From the NCBI GenBank assembly GCA_030848705.1, contig JAUIZM010000023.1, positions 1,984,001-2,048,000 on the forward strand: a stretch of 64,000 nt of DNA, read 5' to 3'. The DNA comes from Heracleum sosnowskyi (taxonomy: Eukaryota; Streptophyta; Magnoliopsida; Apiales; Apiaceae). This document shows, one piece after another, positions 63,771-64,000 of the stretch (within the stretch, counting starts at the first letter, position 1; the number at the start of each line of letters is the position of its first letter). A model generated the notes under the pieces. It was not told the origin of the DNA. It ran no database searches and saw only the letters and a program-made list of their open reading frames with translations. Made by a program: the position numbers and the translations under genes.

Positions 63771-64000
63771 TTTGGAGCTGTCCGGACCTGAATTGGAGCA
63801 GATACCAGGGGACGCCCGATTACGTATACCTCTTAAGGGATCTATACATGGAAAATGGGGATAAATTGAAGCGGGTCGTTTTATGGATATTTTCTCGTAG
63901 TTTGACCCTATGGGTTTATAGAATTGCAAAAAACTTCATTTGGAGCAGTCCGGGCCTAAATTAGAGCAGATACCAGGGGACGCCCGATTATGTATACCTC

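Larger units (their letters stand above)
25334..64000 (+). repeat. 168-bp satellite array, right block (about 230 monomers), continues past window
   Basis: The same satellite, orientation and phase as 8972-20577, resuming mid-monomer after the insertion. From about 27840 a fourth subtype, E (attgaaaaaaac, with agtctggacc and gagccgatacc or gagccaatacc), becomes regular. The array is then built mainly of I-V-K-E tetramers (672 bp) and I-K-E or V-K-E trimers (504 bp, or 503 where one A is missing from the A run). The forward frame reads through 56 codons per monomer; K and E monomers usually end it with a TGA in ctctgaaggg where V and I monomers have TTA. ORFs such as the 437-codon one at 26445-27758 begin at TTG and show only satellite repetition, so I do not call them genes. 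Confidence 0.97.

Noticed and set aside
8972..64000. CENP-B-box-like element in ggaaaacgggg
   Set aside because: Only the A-nn-CGGG half fits; the TTCG half is absent, and plants are not known to use a canonical CENP-B box.
8972..64000. CRISPR-like array
   Set aside because: Monomers are contiguous 168-bp units with no short repeat/unique spacer alternation, and the context is a plant nuclear genome.

Overview
The window is eukaryotic nuclear DNA from a flowering plant, most likely a eudicot. It consists almost entirely of repeats: one partial LTR retrotransposon on the minus strand, then about 50 kb of a 168-bp satellite interrupted by one solo-LTR-like insertion. I see no host gene, tRNA, rRNA or CRISPR array. 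The plant assignment rests on the Sirevirus-type Ty1/copia proteins, a primer-binding site complementary to plant initiator tRNA-Met, and the satellite monomer length. I cannot name the species.

Layout. (1) 1-8971, minus strand: a Sirevirus-like Ty1/copia element. Reading from right to left it has a 5' LTR (8427-8971), a primer-binding site (8408-8424), gag (6039-8363), protease/integrase (4295-6025), reverse transcriptase/RNase H (2688-4274), a 1.4-kb untranslated stretch, and an additional ORF (1-1287) that is still open at the window edge. The 3' LTR must lie beyond base 1. gag, PR-IN and RT-RH lie in separate reading frames. (2) 8972-20577: about 69 monomers of the 168-bp satellite. (3) 20578-25333: a 4756-bp insertion with TGT...ACA ends and a perfect 5-bp target duplication (AAACT), read as a solo LTR of a Ty3/gypsy-type element. 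(4) 25334-64000: about 230 more monomers of the same satellite, in nested higher-order repeats, running off the right edge.

The satellite explains most long open frames in the window. Because 168 = 3 x 56, a stop-free monomer stays in frame with its neighbours and gives repeated 56-residue ORFs of up to 437 codons. These start at TTG and end at recurrent single-base stop variants, so I treat them as by-products. Monomer subtypes differ largely by C-to-T or G-to-A changes at CpG sites, which suggests long-term cytosine methylation. The right-hand array follows a simple grammar (I-V-K-E tetramers and K-E-ending trimers), itself duplicated in blocks of about 1.0, 1.2, 1.5, 2.4-2.7, 3.0 and 4.4 kb. 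Together with the two retroelement insertions this suggests a heterochromatic, possibly pericentromeric, tandem array still homogenising by unequal exchange.

The least expected signals are: an 8-mer (CAGAGTTT or its complement) occurring about 26 times across the copia element, including a palindrome in the LTR; a gag/pol junction that simple frameshifting cannot bridge but that carries a good plant 3' splice site; and the nested satellite grammar with subtype-restricted territories.
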